A stretch of DNA of 64,000 nt from Azotobacter beijerinckii (GTDB lineage Bacteria; Pseudomonadota; Gammaproteobacteria; Pseudomonadales; Pseudomonadaceae), in contig NZ_FOFJ01000006.1 in NCBI RefSeq assembly GCF_900110885.1, forward strand, positions 92,738-156,737, read 5' to 3'. Under the pieces are notes generated by a model that worked only from the letters and a program-made list of their open reading frames with translations, was not told the origin of the DNA and searched no databases. The translations under genes were made by a program, and so were the position numbers. Shown here piece by piece: positions 50,446 to 57,363 of the stretch (within the stretch, counting starts at the first letter, position 1; the number at the start of each line of letters is the position of its first letter).

Positions 50446-51450
50446 CTACCCTGCCTGCTGCTCGGTTTTTGAGGGCTTTTTGCGGGGGAGAGTGGGGCCG
50501 TCGGCGATGTCGATTTCGCGCAGGCGGATGTAGCGATCGGTCATGCGCGGGTCGGCGTGGCCGGCCAGTTTGGTGGCGTCCTTGCCCTCGCGCTTGGCGT
50601 CGGTCAGGGATTTGGCGCGGATATCGTGCAGGGTGGCGTTTCCCACGCCGGCGCGCTCGCAGGCCTTGCGCCACTGCTGCTTGACCGTCTCGTAGATCAC
50701 CGGCTTGCAGGTGCGCTTGGTGGTGAACAGGGTCAGGCCGCGGGCCGAGCGGGGCAGGGCTTTCGCACGGGCGATGACGTCGGCGAGATCGGGAGTCATC
50801 TTGACGATCAGCCGCTTGTCGGTCTTCTGCTGCTTGAAGGCGATGCCGTCCTCGGTGATGTCGGCCAGGCGGATCGACAGCACGTCGTTGATGCGTTGGG
50901 CGGTGAGGTAGGCCATCTGGTAGATGACCCGCATGTTCTCGGTGGCCTGGGCGCAGATCGCCTGGAATTCCTCGTCGGTCAGGTAGCGGTCGCGCTTTTT
51001 CTCGGCGTGACGGCGGATGCCGATGCAGGGGTTGCTGTCGACGATCTGCCACTCGACGGCGTAAGTGAATACGGCGCGCAGGAAGCTGAGCACGCGGTTT
51101 CCCATGTTCGGGGTGGCGGCCATGCTGTTCTTGATGGCCGCGACGTGCCTGGGCAGGACCTGGTCGGGGTTGAACTCGGCCAGAATGTCCTTCAGCCGCT
51201 CGGCTGCAGCGGTGTACTGCAGCACGGTGTTGGGTTTGAGTGTCGGGGAAACCTGCGTGAGCACCCGGTCGATCAGCGCGGGCATGCCCGCGCCGGAGCT
51301 GGTGACCTGGACCTTCTTGGCATAGGCCGCCAGCGCTTCTTCGAGGGTTCCGCCCAGGCGCTCCCACTTGTTCTGGTGGACGTAGTAGAAAGCGCCGTGC
51401 TTCTGGTAGACCTTGGCCGGCAGATGACGGTCGGTTTTGCGGGGTCTCAT
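50446..51450 (-). CDS. phage tyrosine recombinase (integrase)
   Basis: A 334-residue integrase. An Arm/SAM-like N-terminal region (about 1-150) is followed by the catalytic domain. The tetrad is visible: Arg in LTAQRINDV, HxxR in LHDIRAKS, His in LAGHADPRMTD and Tyr in DRYIRL. It would recombine attP with the chromosomal site beside mutS and, with an excisionase, excise the element. The start is ATG at MRPRKTDRHLPAKVY. It ends the leftward operon, one base after the DUF4224 gene. Confidence 0.93.
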   Translation of the reverse strand: MRPRKTDRHLPAKVYQKHGAFYYVHQNKWERLGGTLEEALAAYAKKVQVTSSGAGMPALIDRVLTQVSPTLKPNTVLQYTAAAERLKDILAEFNPDQVLPRHVAAIKNSMAATPNMGNRVLSFLRAVFTYAVEWQIVDSNPCIGIRRHAEKKRDRYLTDEEFQAICAQATENMRVIYQMAYLTAQRINDVLSIRLADITEDGIAFKQQKTDKRLIVKMTPDLADVIARAKALPRSARGLTLFTTKRTCKPVIYETVKQQWRKACERAGVGNATLHDIRAKSLTDAKREGKDATKLAGHADPRMTDRYIRLREIDIADGPTLPRKKPSKTEQQAG

Positions 51451-51451
51451 G

Positions 51452-51652
51452 TCAGGATGCCAGGCGCAGCTTCGGTTCGTGCGGAGTGTGGCCGGCACCC
51501 CCCAGGCGCGCAAGGACCAGCTCCCTGAGTACCTTGGGTTTCCCATCGCCGCCGATGATGTGCGGGATATTCTCGCTATTCAGCCAGCGCGCCTGGGCGC
51601 TGGCCTTCTGCTTGCCCGAGAGGGTGCGCAGTTCTTCTTCCGTCAGGAACAC
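51452..51652 (-). CDS. DUF4224 small protein upstream of int (excisionase candidate)
   Basis: A 66-residue protein of the DUF4224 type (FLTEEELRTLSGKQKASAQARWL, then GKPKVLRELV). In many prophages this family sits immediately upstream of the integrase and is thought to assist recombination or excision. The start is GTG, with a strong AAGGAGG nine to ten bases upstream, inside the previous gene. The stop directly precedes int. The function is inferred from position. Confidence 0.75.
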   Translation of the reverse strand: MFLTEEELRTLSGKQKASAQARWLNSENIPHIIGGDGKPKVLRELVLARLGGAGHTPHEPKLRLAS

Positions 51653-51939
51653 TTCCGTTTCCCTCCTTTCCTTCTCTTCTTCCCGCCGTAAGCGGTGGCT
51701 CGCCAGCTGACGAAGGTGGCGACGTTGCCGACCTCGTCGCCGATGGTGTGGGCCATGACGGCGCGCAGTTCCTCGAAGGTGGCGCGCTGGATGGTTTTCT
51801 CGCCCAGGACGACGGTGCGGCCGTCCGGGGTTTTGACGACGTAGTCCACGGCCCAGCGCATCGGCTTGGCGGGCGGGGTGCCGAAGACTTTCGCCCGCTC
51901 GTTGGGCATTTCGGTGCTGTAGAAGAGGCTACAGGTCAT
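51643..51939 (-). CDS. hypothetical phage protein (98 aa)
   Basis: Not recognised. A soluble 98-residue protein with a mixed alpha/beta pattern in the first 80 residues (VDYVVKTPDGRTVVLGEKT) and a very basic C-terminus with repeated Lys/Arg/Gly that could contact nucleic acid. It overlaps the genes on both sides by about ten bases, consistent with membership of the leftward int operon. Confidence 0.55.
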   Translation of the reverse strand: MTCSLFYSTEMPNERAKVFGTPPAKPMRWAVDYVVKTPDGRTVVLGEKTIQRATFEELRAVMAHTIGDEVGNVATFVSWRATAYGGKKRRKGGKRKCS

Positions 51940-52279
51940 TGGCTGGCCTCCCTGGCGGCTCCATTTGCAGGGCGCTGGTGGTGAGTTGCCCGAGCGCTTG
52001 GGTGGCGTTGCGGCGTTCGATCCTGTGCAGATCCTGCACGCGGCGCAGTTCGGTCTGGGTGGCGGCGAGGAGGCGCTCGGCCTTGTTCAGGCGCTGGGTG
52101 GTTTCGTGCAGGTCTGCGCTGAACTGGCCGTGGGCTCTGTGGTAGCCGTCGCTGTGGCCGTGCTGTATGCCGAGGCGGATGCCGGCCGCTCTGCCGATGA
52201 GGTAACAGGCGGCGCAGGTGAAGCTGGTGCCGAGGGTGACGCCGATAAGGGTGGTGATTTGGTCGGGGGTCAGTTCCAT
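51929..52279 (-). CDS. hypothetical membrane-anchored phage protein (116 aa)
   Basis: Not recognised. One hydrophobic segment at about residues 9-31 (LIGVTLGTSFTCAACYLIG) is followed by a predicted coiled coil (LHETTQRLNKAERLLAATQTEL). It is probably a bitopic inner-membrane protein with a cytoplasmic or periplasmic helical tail. The ATG at MELTPDQ has AGGAG at a good distance; the in-frame extension upstream is rejected. The layout resembles small Rz- or superinfection-related proteins, but nothing specific supports that. Confidence 0.55.
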   Translation of the reverse strand: MELTPDQITTLIGVTLGTSFTCAACYLIGRAAGIRLGIQHGHSDGYHRAHGQFSADLHETTQRLNKAERLLAATQTELRRVQDLHRIERRNATQALGQLTTSALQMEPPGRPANDL

Positions 52280-52340
52280 GCTTGATGCTCTCCTTGTCGA
52301 TCCGTGCCGGCGCGCCCTTGTTGGCCGGCGTGGGTAGGGA

Positions 52341-52631
52341 TCATGCCGCATTTGTGGCGCCTTGCTCAGCGCGGTCGAGAAATGCGGCCAGATGGCTGAG
52401 GTAAACGATTAGCGGGGCGCGCTCGCTGTCGTGCAGGCGCGATAGGGGCAGGGCGATGCGTCCGGCCCGGATTTCCGCGCGCAGATACCGCTCGGTACCG
52501 ATGTGCGGCAAATGATCGAGCAGCAACCGCTCCACGGTGATGTAGTTGCAGCCGTAGCGGCGGCGCAGCAGCTCCAGCGTGCTGGCCTCCCTGCGACCCT
52601 CCCGATGAAGTGCCTGTCCGGTGGTCGTCAC
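52341..52631 (-). CDS. PrtN-family (pyocin activator) regulator
   Basis: A 96-residue protein matching the PrtN family. LELLRRRYGCNYITVERLLLDHLPHI forms the helix-turn-helix region, then IRAGRIALPLSRL and LSHLAAFLDRA, the typical C-terminal pattern. P. aeruginosa PrtN activates pyocin genes after PrtR is inactivated in the DNA-damage response. The start is GTG with TAGGAGG six bases upstream, ten bases after the dNMP kinase stop. With an S24-type repressor in the same element, a PrtR/PrtN-like circuit is possible. Confidence 0.75.
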   Translation of the reverse strand: MTTTGQALHREGRREASTLELLRRRYGCNYITVERLLLDHLPHIGTERYLRAEIRAGRIALPLSRLHDSERAPLIVYLSHLAAFLDRAEQGATNAA

Positions 52632-52641
52632 GCGGCACCTC

Positions 52642-53214
52642 CTACGCGGCACGGCGGCCAGCGCGGGCAGCCACACGCTGCACGGTTTCCCGTACGCGCT
52701 GGCGAAACCCGTCCGGATCGCTGTCGTTGTGGATCACCAGATCGTTGTCGCCGATGGCGATACCCGTCTCGGTTGCGTGGGTGCGTATCGGCGGCGCGTC
52801 CGGCCGCAGGATGTGCACCAGCACGCCGCCGCGCTGGCGGACGAACTCGGCTTCGTCCTCGTAGCGCACATCGCTGATCACGATGCCGGGCGCCTGCGGG
52901 TGGCAGTCCGCGAGATTGCCTAGGTTCTGCCGGGCGATGCGCAGCCACAGCTCCGGGTGCACCAGATGGCGGCCCCATTCGGTGCCGAGGGTCTGCAATA
53001 GCTCGCGGGGCGACTTGCCCAGCCAGGGCAGCGGCGCCTCCTTCTGTGCGCCTTCGAGCTGCGCGTCGCTCAGGTTCAGGCCCTGAGCGAGCATCGCCTT
53101 GAGCGGCTGGGCGAAGGCGTAGTGGAGGAAGCCGTAGTGCGCCACCAGCTCGCGGGCGGCGGTGCTTTTGCCGCTGTGCGCGGCGCCGGTGAGGCCGATC
53201 AGCAGCGTGCTCAT
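52642..53214 (-). CDS. phage deoxynucleoside monophosphate kinase-like P-loop protein
   Basis: A 190-residue P-loop kinase. Walker A is GLTGAAHSGKST at residues 8-19. LGTEWGRHLVHPELWL and VISDVRYEDEAEFVR follow, as in phage dNMP kinases related to T4 gp1. It would phosphorylate deoxynucleotides for phage replication. It overlaps the preceding 99-residue gene by four bases. Confidence 0.75.
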   Translation of the reverse strand: MSTLLIGLTGAAHSGKSTAARELVAHYGFLHYAFAQPLKAMLAQGLNLSDAQLEGAQKEAPLPWLGKSPRELLQTLGTEWGRHLVHPELWLRIARQNLGNLADCHPQAPGIVISDVRYEDEAEFVRQRGGVLVHILRPDAPPIRTHATETGIAIGDNDLVIHNDSDPDGFRQRVRETVQRVAARAGRRAA

Positions 53215-53510
53215 GCGGCCTCCTGACGGTCTTCGAGGTGACGGCGGGCGAAGGCCAGCATGGCTTGCAGTTCTTCGATGTACTTCTCTTCATCGGCCGG
53301 CGTGGCCGGCACGATGTGCGCGTAGCAGGTCTTGCTGCTTGGCCAGTTACCCGGCGGCGCAGAGCGGTCGAATGCTTGCGGGCGGAAGTACAGGCTGACG
53401 TTCGCGTAGCGGCCGCCGATGTCGAAGTACGGCGTCCAGCGGCCCTTGGCGCTGACCTGGGTGATGGTATCGACGATCAGCAGCAGAAGGAGGTTGATGC
53501 GCTGGCTCAT
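53211..53510 (-). CDS. hypothetical phage protein (99 aa)
   Basis: Not recognised. A hydrophobic N-terminus (INLLLLLIVDTI) is followed by a section that looks like a small beta domain (WTPYFDIGGRYANVSLYFRP) and a helical C-terminus. It lies in the leftward operon, with four-base overlaps on both sides (ATGA type), which supports real translation. Confidence 0.5.
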   Translation of the reverse strand: MSQRINLLLLLIVDTITQVSAKGRWTPYFDIGGRYANVSLYFRPQAFDRSAPPGNWPSSKTCYAHIVPATPADEEKYIEELQAMLAFARRHLEDRQEAA

Positions 53511-53698
53511 GCTGCACCCCCAAGCGGGCCGAGGTCGGCGGCAAAGGGGCGCAGGGTGGCGGCTTGGCGGCTACCGCCGGCGATCACCAGCAGGCCGGTG
53601 CGGCGCTGGATGCGGGCGATGATGGAGGGGTTGGAGGCCGCTGCCGGGTGCAGGTAGACCGGGTAGCGGGTGGTGGGCTTGCTGTGCGGGGTGGGCAT
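53507..53698 (-). CDS. hypothetical small phage protein (63 aa), first gene of the leftward operon
   Basis: Not recognised. Basic 63-residue protein without clear domains. GGAG lies nine bases before its ATG, and its stop overlaps the next start. It is the first gene after the operator region, so the leftward promoter should be just upstream of it. Confidence 0.5.
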   Translation of the reverse strand: MPTPHSKPTTRYPVYLHPAAASNPSIIARIQRRTGLLVIAGGSRQAATLRPFAADLGPLGGAA

Positions 53699-53732
53699 GG
53701 TGGGTGCTCCGTACGGTGGTGGGTACGGAGCT

Positions 53733-53798
53733 AAATTAGCAATCGCTAATTTTCATGGCAATAGCTAATACTAAAAATAACGCAATCGCGCCTGCTAA
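53733..53798 (-). promoter_or_regulatory. operator cluster of the leftward (int) operon
   Basis: A perfect palindrome AAATTAGC-AATC-GCTAATTT (53733-53752) is followed, 19 bases centre to centre, by a second copy on the other strand (TTAGCTATTGCCAT, 53755-53768). A weaker third copy lies at 53785-53798. The core TTAGC-N4-GCTAA also occurs beside the repressor gene, so this is very likely where the element's repressor controls the leftward promoter. The segment is A/T-rich, as expected of a promoter. Confidence 0.65.
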
Positions 53799-53839
53799 TG
53801 GAAATGCAGGAGCTTAGCCGTTCGTTACAGTGTGGGCTT

Positions 53840-53876
53840 CCCTTCTCCGGCTTGCCTGCAGCAAGCCGGAGAAGGG
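53840..53876. repeat. long perfect inverted repeat
   Basis: Sixteen-base perfect arms CCCTTCTCCGGCTTGC and its complement close a five-base CTGCA loop. It stands 69 bases beyond the stop of the PLD gene. No T-run follows in either direction. It may end the AT-rich cargo gene's transcript or mark an edge of the cargo insertion. Confidence 0.6.
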
Positions 53877-53944
53877 CAGAAAAGGTGGCATCTGAATGTG
53901 GCTAAGCTGCGGCTAGATCATTGGCTGCAGAGTCGGTAAGGGGC

Positions 53945-55129
53945 TCATTCCTCATAAAATATGGCGTCGAGCATTGCTGCTCTGCCATCCCAAACCTGCA
54001 TCTCCTGACTATCAATAGGGCGTCTGCTTCTCCACCAAGGGGTGTCCATGATGCGCTCAATGACTTCTTCCCAGTAGCGATCATAGTCCATCTTGCTGGA
54101 AGGGATCCCGAAATCAGTGCATAGCTTCCGCCGGTTCTTAGAGTCTAAGCAGATGAATTGATCTGGGCGTTTAAGTGCTAATAAACGGCTCGCGATACTA
54201 ACGCCATGTCTGCCGTTTGGGAAAGCCTTTATGAAATCTTTTATGTAATTATTGTACTGTTCGCGAGTGACCGTCCCGTGTAGGGGTATTGCATCAAGAG
54301 CTTTCGAGATGTATGGGTTGTTATTATTGATTGCCTGGTGGTAATAGCCTGCGCCCTTCATGCTTCCAAACCACCCCCACCGCTCGTCGAGGCCATTCGG
54401 CAAGCCGGCAATCGTTTTCCGAAGGGTAAGTTCCATCGATTCAAAGGTGGGGTGATTAAGAAAGGCTCTATGCACAAACTCCAGAAGGTTGCATCGATGA
54501 TCGAAGCCGTGGTACGAGTCAGATTTAACTTCTTTGAAGTATTGTGCCCATGACATTGACATGACTGAGGATTCAGTCGGGGGCTTCGCGGCCGCTCTTG
54601 ATCCATATTGGCCGCTTAGTCTGCTAAGGTCTGACTGCTTCGTGCTCCAGATTTCTCGGTAAGCTGTGGCGTCGTCTTCGTTTATCTCTTTTGAGATTGA
54701 CCAGTAGCTATCAATAAGTGAAAGGATTTCATCTTTTCCGTGGGAATAATCAGTCCCTTCGCCAGAAAGCAGAACCATAGCTTCCGAGTTTGTGCTGAGG
54801 GCTCCTGTAGTTAGGTTGGCGCTTCCAATTAGCGCCTCCCATCTTTTTTTATCCCAAAAAATGTAGATTTTAGGGTGAAACACACCAGATGGCTGAAGAA
54901 TGAAGTGCACTCTTGGCGAGTTTTTAAAAGTATCTAGCACATCTGGATGTGTTTGGTAGAAGTGAGTCCCGATTACTGCCTGGGTGATCTTGGGGACGTG
55001 TTTCTTCAGGAGGGAGAAAATGGTGTTTCCTGATGTTGCCCAAGCAACAGCGAATGCGGATTTTGGGTAGGTGGTTATCAGGCGAGAAAGTGTTTTAACT
55101 AATTCTTCGTTTTGCGTGATCAGCTGCAA
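53945..55129 (-). CDS. phospholipase D-family (HKD) nuclease-like protein, AT-rich cargo
   Basis: A 394-residue protein. The N-terminal 150 residues form a PLD-like domain with one HKD-type motif: H-P-K in FHPKIYIF, then IGSANLTTGAL. Such single-motif proteins usually dimerise to build the active site, as in the restriction enzyme BfiI. The C-terminal 200 residues (LLALKRPDQFICLDSKNRR onward) are not recognised. The start is TTG with AGGAGA at a good distance. Base composition is far more AT-rich than its neighbours, which suggests recent acquisition. It sits between repressor and int operon, a usual place for lysogen-expressed cargo, so anti-phage defence is plausible but unproven. Confidence 0.7.
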   Translation of the reverse strand: MQLITQNEELVKTLSRLITTYPKSAFAVAWATSGNTIFSLLKKHVPKITQAVIGTHFYQTHPDVLDTFKNSPRVHFILQPSGVFHPKIYIFWDKKRWEALIGSANLTTGALSTNSEAMVLLSGEGTDYSHGKDEILSLIDSYWSISKEINEDDATAYREIWSTKQSDLSRLSGQYGSRAAAKPPTESSVMSMSWAQYFKEVKSDSYHGFDHRCNLLEFVHRAFLNHPTFESMELTLRKTIAGLPNGLDERWGWFGSMKGAGYYHQAINNNNPYISKALDAIPLHGTVTREQYNNYIKDFIKAFPNGRHGVSIASRLLALKRPDQFICLDSKNRRKLCTDFGIPSSKMDYDRYWEEVIERIMDTPWWRSRRPIDSQEMQVWDGRAAMLDAIFYEE

Positions 55130-55333
55130 GTCAATTTCTCCTGTTGTCGATCTGTTGAGTTAAGATGTTGCCTCGGTCTCACGTCGGTGCTGCAAAGGAG
55201 AAAGGTTTAACTTGTGTTTGCAGCCATTCGGATCAAGCGCTGGCCGACTCGGATAGCCATACGAATGAGGCTATCTCTGTTGTAGATATCATTTACTGGG
55301 GCACTCCTTTGCCATTCCTTGGTTCTCCCTGCG

Positions 55334-55975
55334 TCAATACCTGATCTTGCTAGGCGGCACGATGCTGCCGACAGGATGGATGTGCTCAATCTCTACGCGG
55401 GGGATGGTCAAACGGCCATAGCTGGCATTGACCGACATGAGGCTGACGCTCTCGGTGTTGGCGTAGAGCAGTTCCTTGACCATCTGTTGGCCGTTGGTGC
55501 GGCGGACCATGACGTACTCGCCGGGCACCGGCTCGCAGTTCGGCTCGCACCAGACCGCCCAGCCGTCGCGGATGGCCGGTGACATGGAGTCGCCTTTCAC
55601 GCGCAGGGAGTAGGCGTTCGGGTCGCTGGAGGGGATATCTATCCAGCCGTCTGCATGTTCGAGTGCATCCCAATATCCGTCTGGGCCCAACTGTGCAATT
55701 CCCTTGATCGGTGCGCGTCGGAACGCCTGTGGCTCCAGTTTCGTGCCGGGCAGCAGCTCGGCTTCCTCGCGGGGATAGATCAGTGCGAATGACGGTAACC
55801 CCAGCTTTTCTTCCAGGGTGGCGGCGGCCTTTTCACCGAGCTTTCGGTGGCCGTTGAGGATTTGGGACAGGTATGAGGCGTCCAGATCGTGGCGCTCTGC
55901 GAACTCCTTGAGCTGCATGCCGCCGATCAGGCGCTTCAAGGCTGTGACTCTGAGCTGATTGATGTCCATGGCCAA
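55334..55975 (-). CDS. CI/PrtR-like repressor with S24 peptidase domain
   Basis: A 213-residue phage repressor. An Xre-type helix-turn-helix (LKEFAERHDLDASYLSQILNGHRKLG) lies at about 20-50. A LexA-like S24 domain has the catalytic Ser in VKGDSMSPA and Lys in QQMVKELL. It would repress both early operons and be inactivated by self-cleavage in the SOS response; no clear Ala-Gly cleavage pair is visible, so the site is uncertain. GGGAGG lies seven bases before TTG at the given start and thirteen before an in-frame ATG two codons later. Operator palindromes lie immediately upstream. Confidence 0.88.
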   Translation of the reverse strand: MAMDINQLRVTALKRLIGGMQLKEFAERHDLDASYLSQILNGHRKLGEKAAATLEEKLGLPSFALIYPREEAELLPGTKLEPQAFRRAPIKGIAQLGPDGYWDALEHADGWIDIPSSDPNAYSLRVKGDSMSPAIRDGWAVWCEPNCEPVPGEYVMVRRTNGQQMVKELLYANTESVSLMSVNASYGRLTIPRVEIEHIHPVGSIVPPSKIRY

Positions 55976-55989
55976 ATAGTCGCCTCCCG

Positions 55990-56043
55990 TTAGCAGTTAG
56001 TAAATTACTGAGTGCTATTGTGTTATGGGTTAGCGGTTGCTAA
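55990..56043. promoter_or_regulatory. operator cluster between repressor and Cro-like gene
   Basis: TTAGCAGTTAGTAA (55990-56003), a degenerate copy TTACTGAGTGCTAT (56005-56018) and a full copy TTAGCGGTTGCTAA (56030-56043) share the core seen upstream of the leftward operon. Three sites between divergent genes is the classical layout of a phage repressor/Cro switch. The nearest sites are placed to block both the repressor promoter and the rightward promoter. Confidence 0.7.
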
Positions 56044-56070
56044 TCTCTGCCGCGACGAGAGGAGGTGCGT

Positions 56071-56307
56071 ATGAATCTGCGCGAGTACATCAAACCCTTG
56101 AAGAAGCCGGAGCTGGAGCAGTTCGCCCTGCGCTGCGGCACGTCTGCCGGTCAGATCAAGCAGGTGGCCTACGGCCATCGGCGGGCCTCGGCCGGGCTGG
56201 CCGTGAGCATCGACCGCGAGACTGGCGGCGAAGTGAGCTGCGAAGAGATGAGGTCGGATATCGACTGGGCCTACCTGCGGGGTAGCGAGCCGGGGGAGGC
56301 GGCCTGA
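56071..56307 (+). CDS. Cro-like helix-turn-helix regulator (YdaS type)
   Basis: A 78-residue protein with an HTH pattern in FALRCGTSAGQIKQVAYGHRRAS, resembling Cro/YdaS-type prophage regulators. The ATG has GAGGAGG five bases upstream, and it is the first gene of the rightward operon after the operators. It probably competes with the repressor for the TTAGC-type sites. Confidence 0.75.
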   Translation: MNLREYIKPLKKPELEQFALRCGTSAGQIKQVAYGHRRASAGLAVSIDRETGGEVSCEEMRSDIDWAYLRGSEPGEAA

Positions 56308-56316
56308 AAAGAAACC

Positions 56317-56451
56317 GGCGGGGTTGCCCCCGCCAGTCGGTTGGCCGAAGCGATAACCCACCACGGTCTTCGCTCCTGCCTGCCCAGTGCTACCCACCAA
56401 GGCGGCACTGAGCTTGGTGCTGGCGGGCACCCACCACGGTGATCCGCCAGC
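56317..56451 (+). repeat. series of hairpins with repeated ACCCACCA loops
   Basis: The 233-base gap between the Cro-like and CII-like genes. A GC-rich hairpin (GGCGGGG-TTGC-CCCCGCC, 56317-56334) may terminate some transcripts. Three further hairpins follow whose loops all contain ACCCACCA: the 12-mer ACCCACCACGGT at 56356 and 56429, and ACCCACCAAGGC at 56392. Copies are 36-37 bases apart, with stems of 5, 6 and 8 bp. This could be a structured RNA, protein-binding repeats, or on the minus strand a degenerate Ash-like coding region. Confidence 0.5.
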
Positions 56452-56540
56452 TTGACGTCGCACAGCAAGCACTTTGTCGCGGCAGATGATAGGCCAACGG
56501 GCCTGCGTCTCGCCACGGCGTTTCCAAGGGATTAACGCCA

Positions 56541-57038
56541 ATGTCGAGAATCGACCCCACCCGTGGCCTCGGCCCTGTTCTGACCCTGGAACAGGCCGTG
56601 GACCACGACACTCGCCGCGAACGCGGCGGCCCGGTTGCGGTATGCGCCACGCTGGGCTTTTCCTACAACAGCTACCAGAAGAAGTTTTCCATCAGCTACC
56701 CCGACCACCTGTTGAGCGTGCGCGATTTCGAGCGCTGGCTCGAACTGGTCGAAGCCAGCGAGACGCTGCGGACCATCGCCCGTATCAAGGGCGGGGTGTT
56801 CTATCGCCCGAAGCCGGTGCCGGCGACGGTGGATGCGCTGCTCGCGCTGGCCGATCTGCTGGCCCGCAAGAGCCGTTTCGTCGGCAGCCTGCACGACGGG
56901 CTGGCCGACAGCCGCTGGGAAGAGCGCGAGGTACTGCAGCTGGAGCGCCACGGCAACGAGGTGATCGAGGCGGTGCTGGGCATCATGGCCGGCGCCCGCG
57001 AGGCGATGGAGCGCGACGGGGAGGGGGGTGATGACTGA
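56541..57038 (+). CDS. phage regulatory protein, CII/YmfL-like
   Basis: A 165-residue protein. The segment LEQAVDHDTRRERGGPVAVCATLGFSYNSYQKKFSISYPDHLLSVRDFERWLELVEASETLRTIA has the pattern of phage CII/YmfL-family regulators, with an HTH early and a helical dimer region. Such proteins switch on lysogeny or replication genes. It follows the Cro-like gene in the rightward operon. The ATG lies behind AAGGGATTAACGCC, a weak ribosome site. Confidence 0.65.
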   Translation: MSRIDPTRGLGPVLTLEQAVDHDTRRERGGPVAVCATLGFSYNSYQKKFSISYPDHLLSVRDFERWLELVEASETLRTIARIKGGVFYRPKPVPATVDALLALADLLARKSRFVGSLHDGLADSRWEEREVLQLERHGNEVIEAVLGIMAGAREAMERDGEGGDD

Positions 57039-57069
57039 TGCCCCGAATCAGGCCGGCGTTCAGCCGCGA

Positions 57070-57363
57070 TCAGGCGGGCGTGACCGTCAGTTTGAAGCCC
57101 AAGGCATGAATAACCTTGAGCAGCGTTTCCGTATTGGGGGTCCGCTCGCCGGACAAACTCTTGTACAGGCTCTCACGCGACAGGCCGGTTTTTCTGGCCA
57201 GTTCGGTCATGCCGCGCGCACGAGCGATATCGCCCAGGGCGACGGCCAGCAATCTTGGATCGTTATCCTCCAGCACCACGTCGAGGTAGGCCGCAATGTC
57301 CTCTTCGCTGTTCAGGTAGTGGGCCGCATCAAAGGGGCGCATTTTCAATTTGGCTTTGGTCAC
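57070..57363 (-). CDS. HigA-type antitoxin (Xre family addiction-module antidote)
   Basis: A 97-residue protein with an Xre helix-turn-helix (GMTELARKTGLSRESLYKSLSGERTPNTETLLKVIHALG), the pattern of the antidote family paired with Gp49-like toxins. It is placed immediately downstream of its toxin gene and opposite to the surrounding phage genes. It should bind the toxin and repress the shared promoter. Confidence 0.85.
   Translation of the reverse strand: MTKAKLKMRPFDAAHYLNSEEDIAAYLDVVLEDNDPRLLAVALGDIARARGMTELARKTGLSRESLYKSLSGERTPNTETLLKVIHALGFKLTVTPA

Noticed and set aside
51446..51546. A longer integrase start 32 codons upstream
   Set aside because: The extension overlaps the DUF4224 gene and has no integrase-like sequence; the ATG at 51450 is preferred.
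55207..55389. A 60-codon minus-strand frame between the PLD gene and the repressor
   Set aside because: It overlaps the 3' end of the repressor gene, has no good ribosome site and no recognisable sequence. The gap 55130-55333 otherwise shows only moderately AT-rich DNA without a clear element.
56346..56451. A very short CRISPR array, because of the regular 36-37-base spacing
   Set aside because: The shared part is only 8-12 bases, it is in the loops of different hairpins, there are three copies, and no cas genes are in the window.
56271..56541. Minus-strand frames with repeated P-W-W-V peptides, reminiscent of Ash-type phage proteins
   Set aside because: The resemblance is weak, the frame runs against the operon and through the hairpin series, and no start signal is evident. 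It is kept only as an alternative explanation of the repeats.
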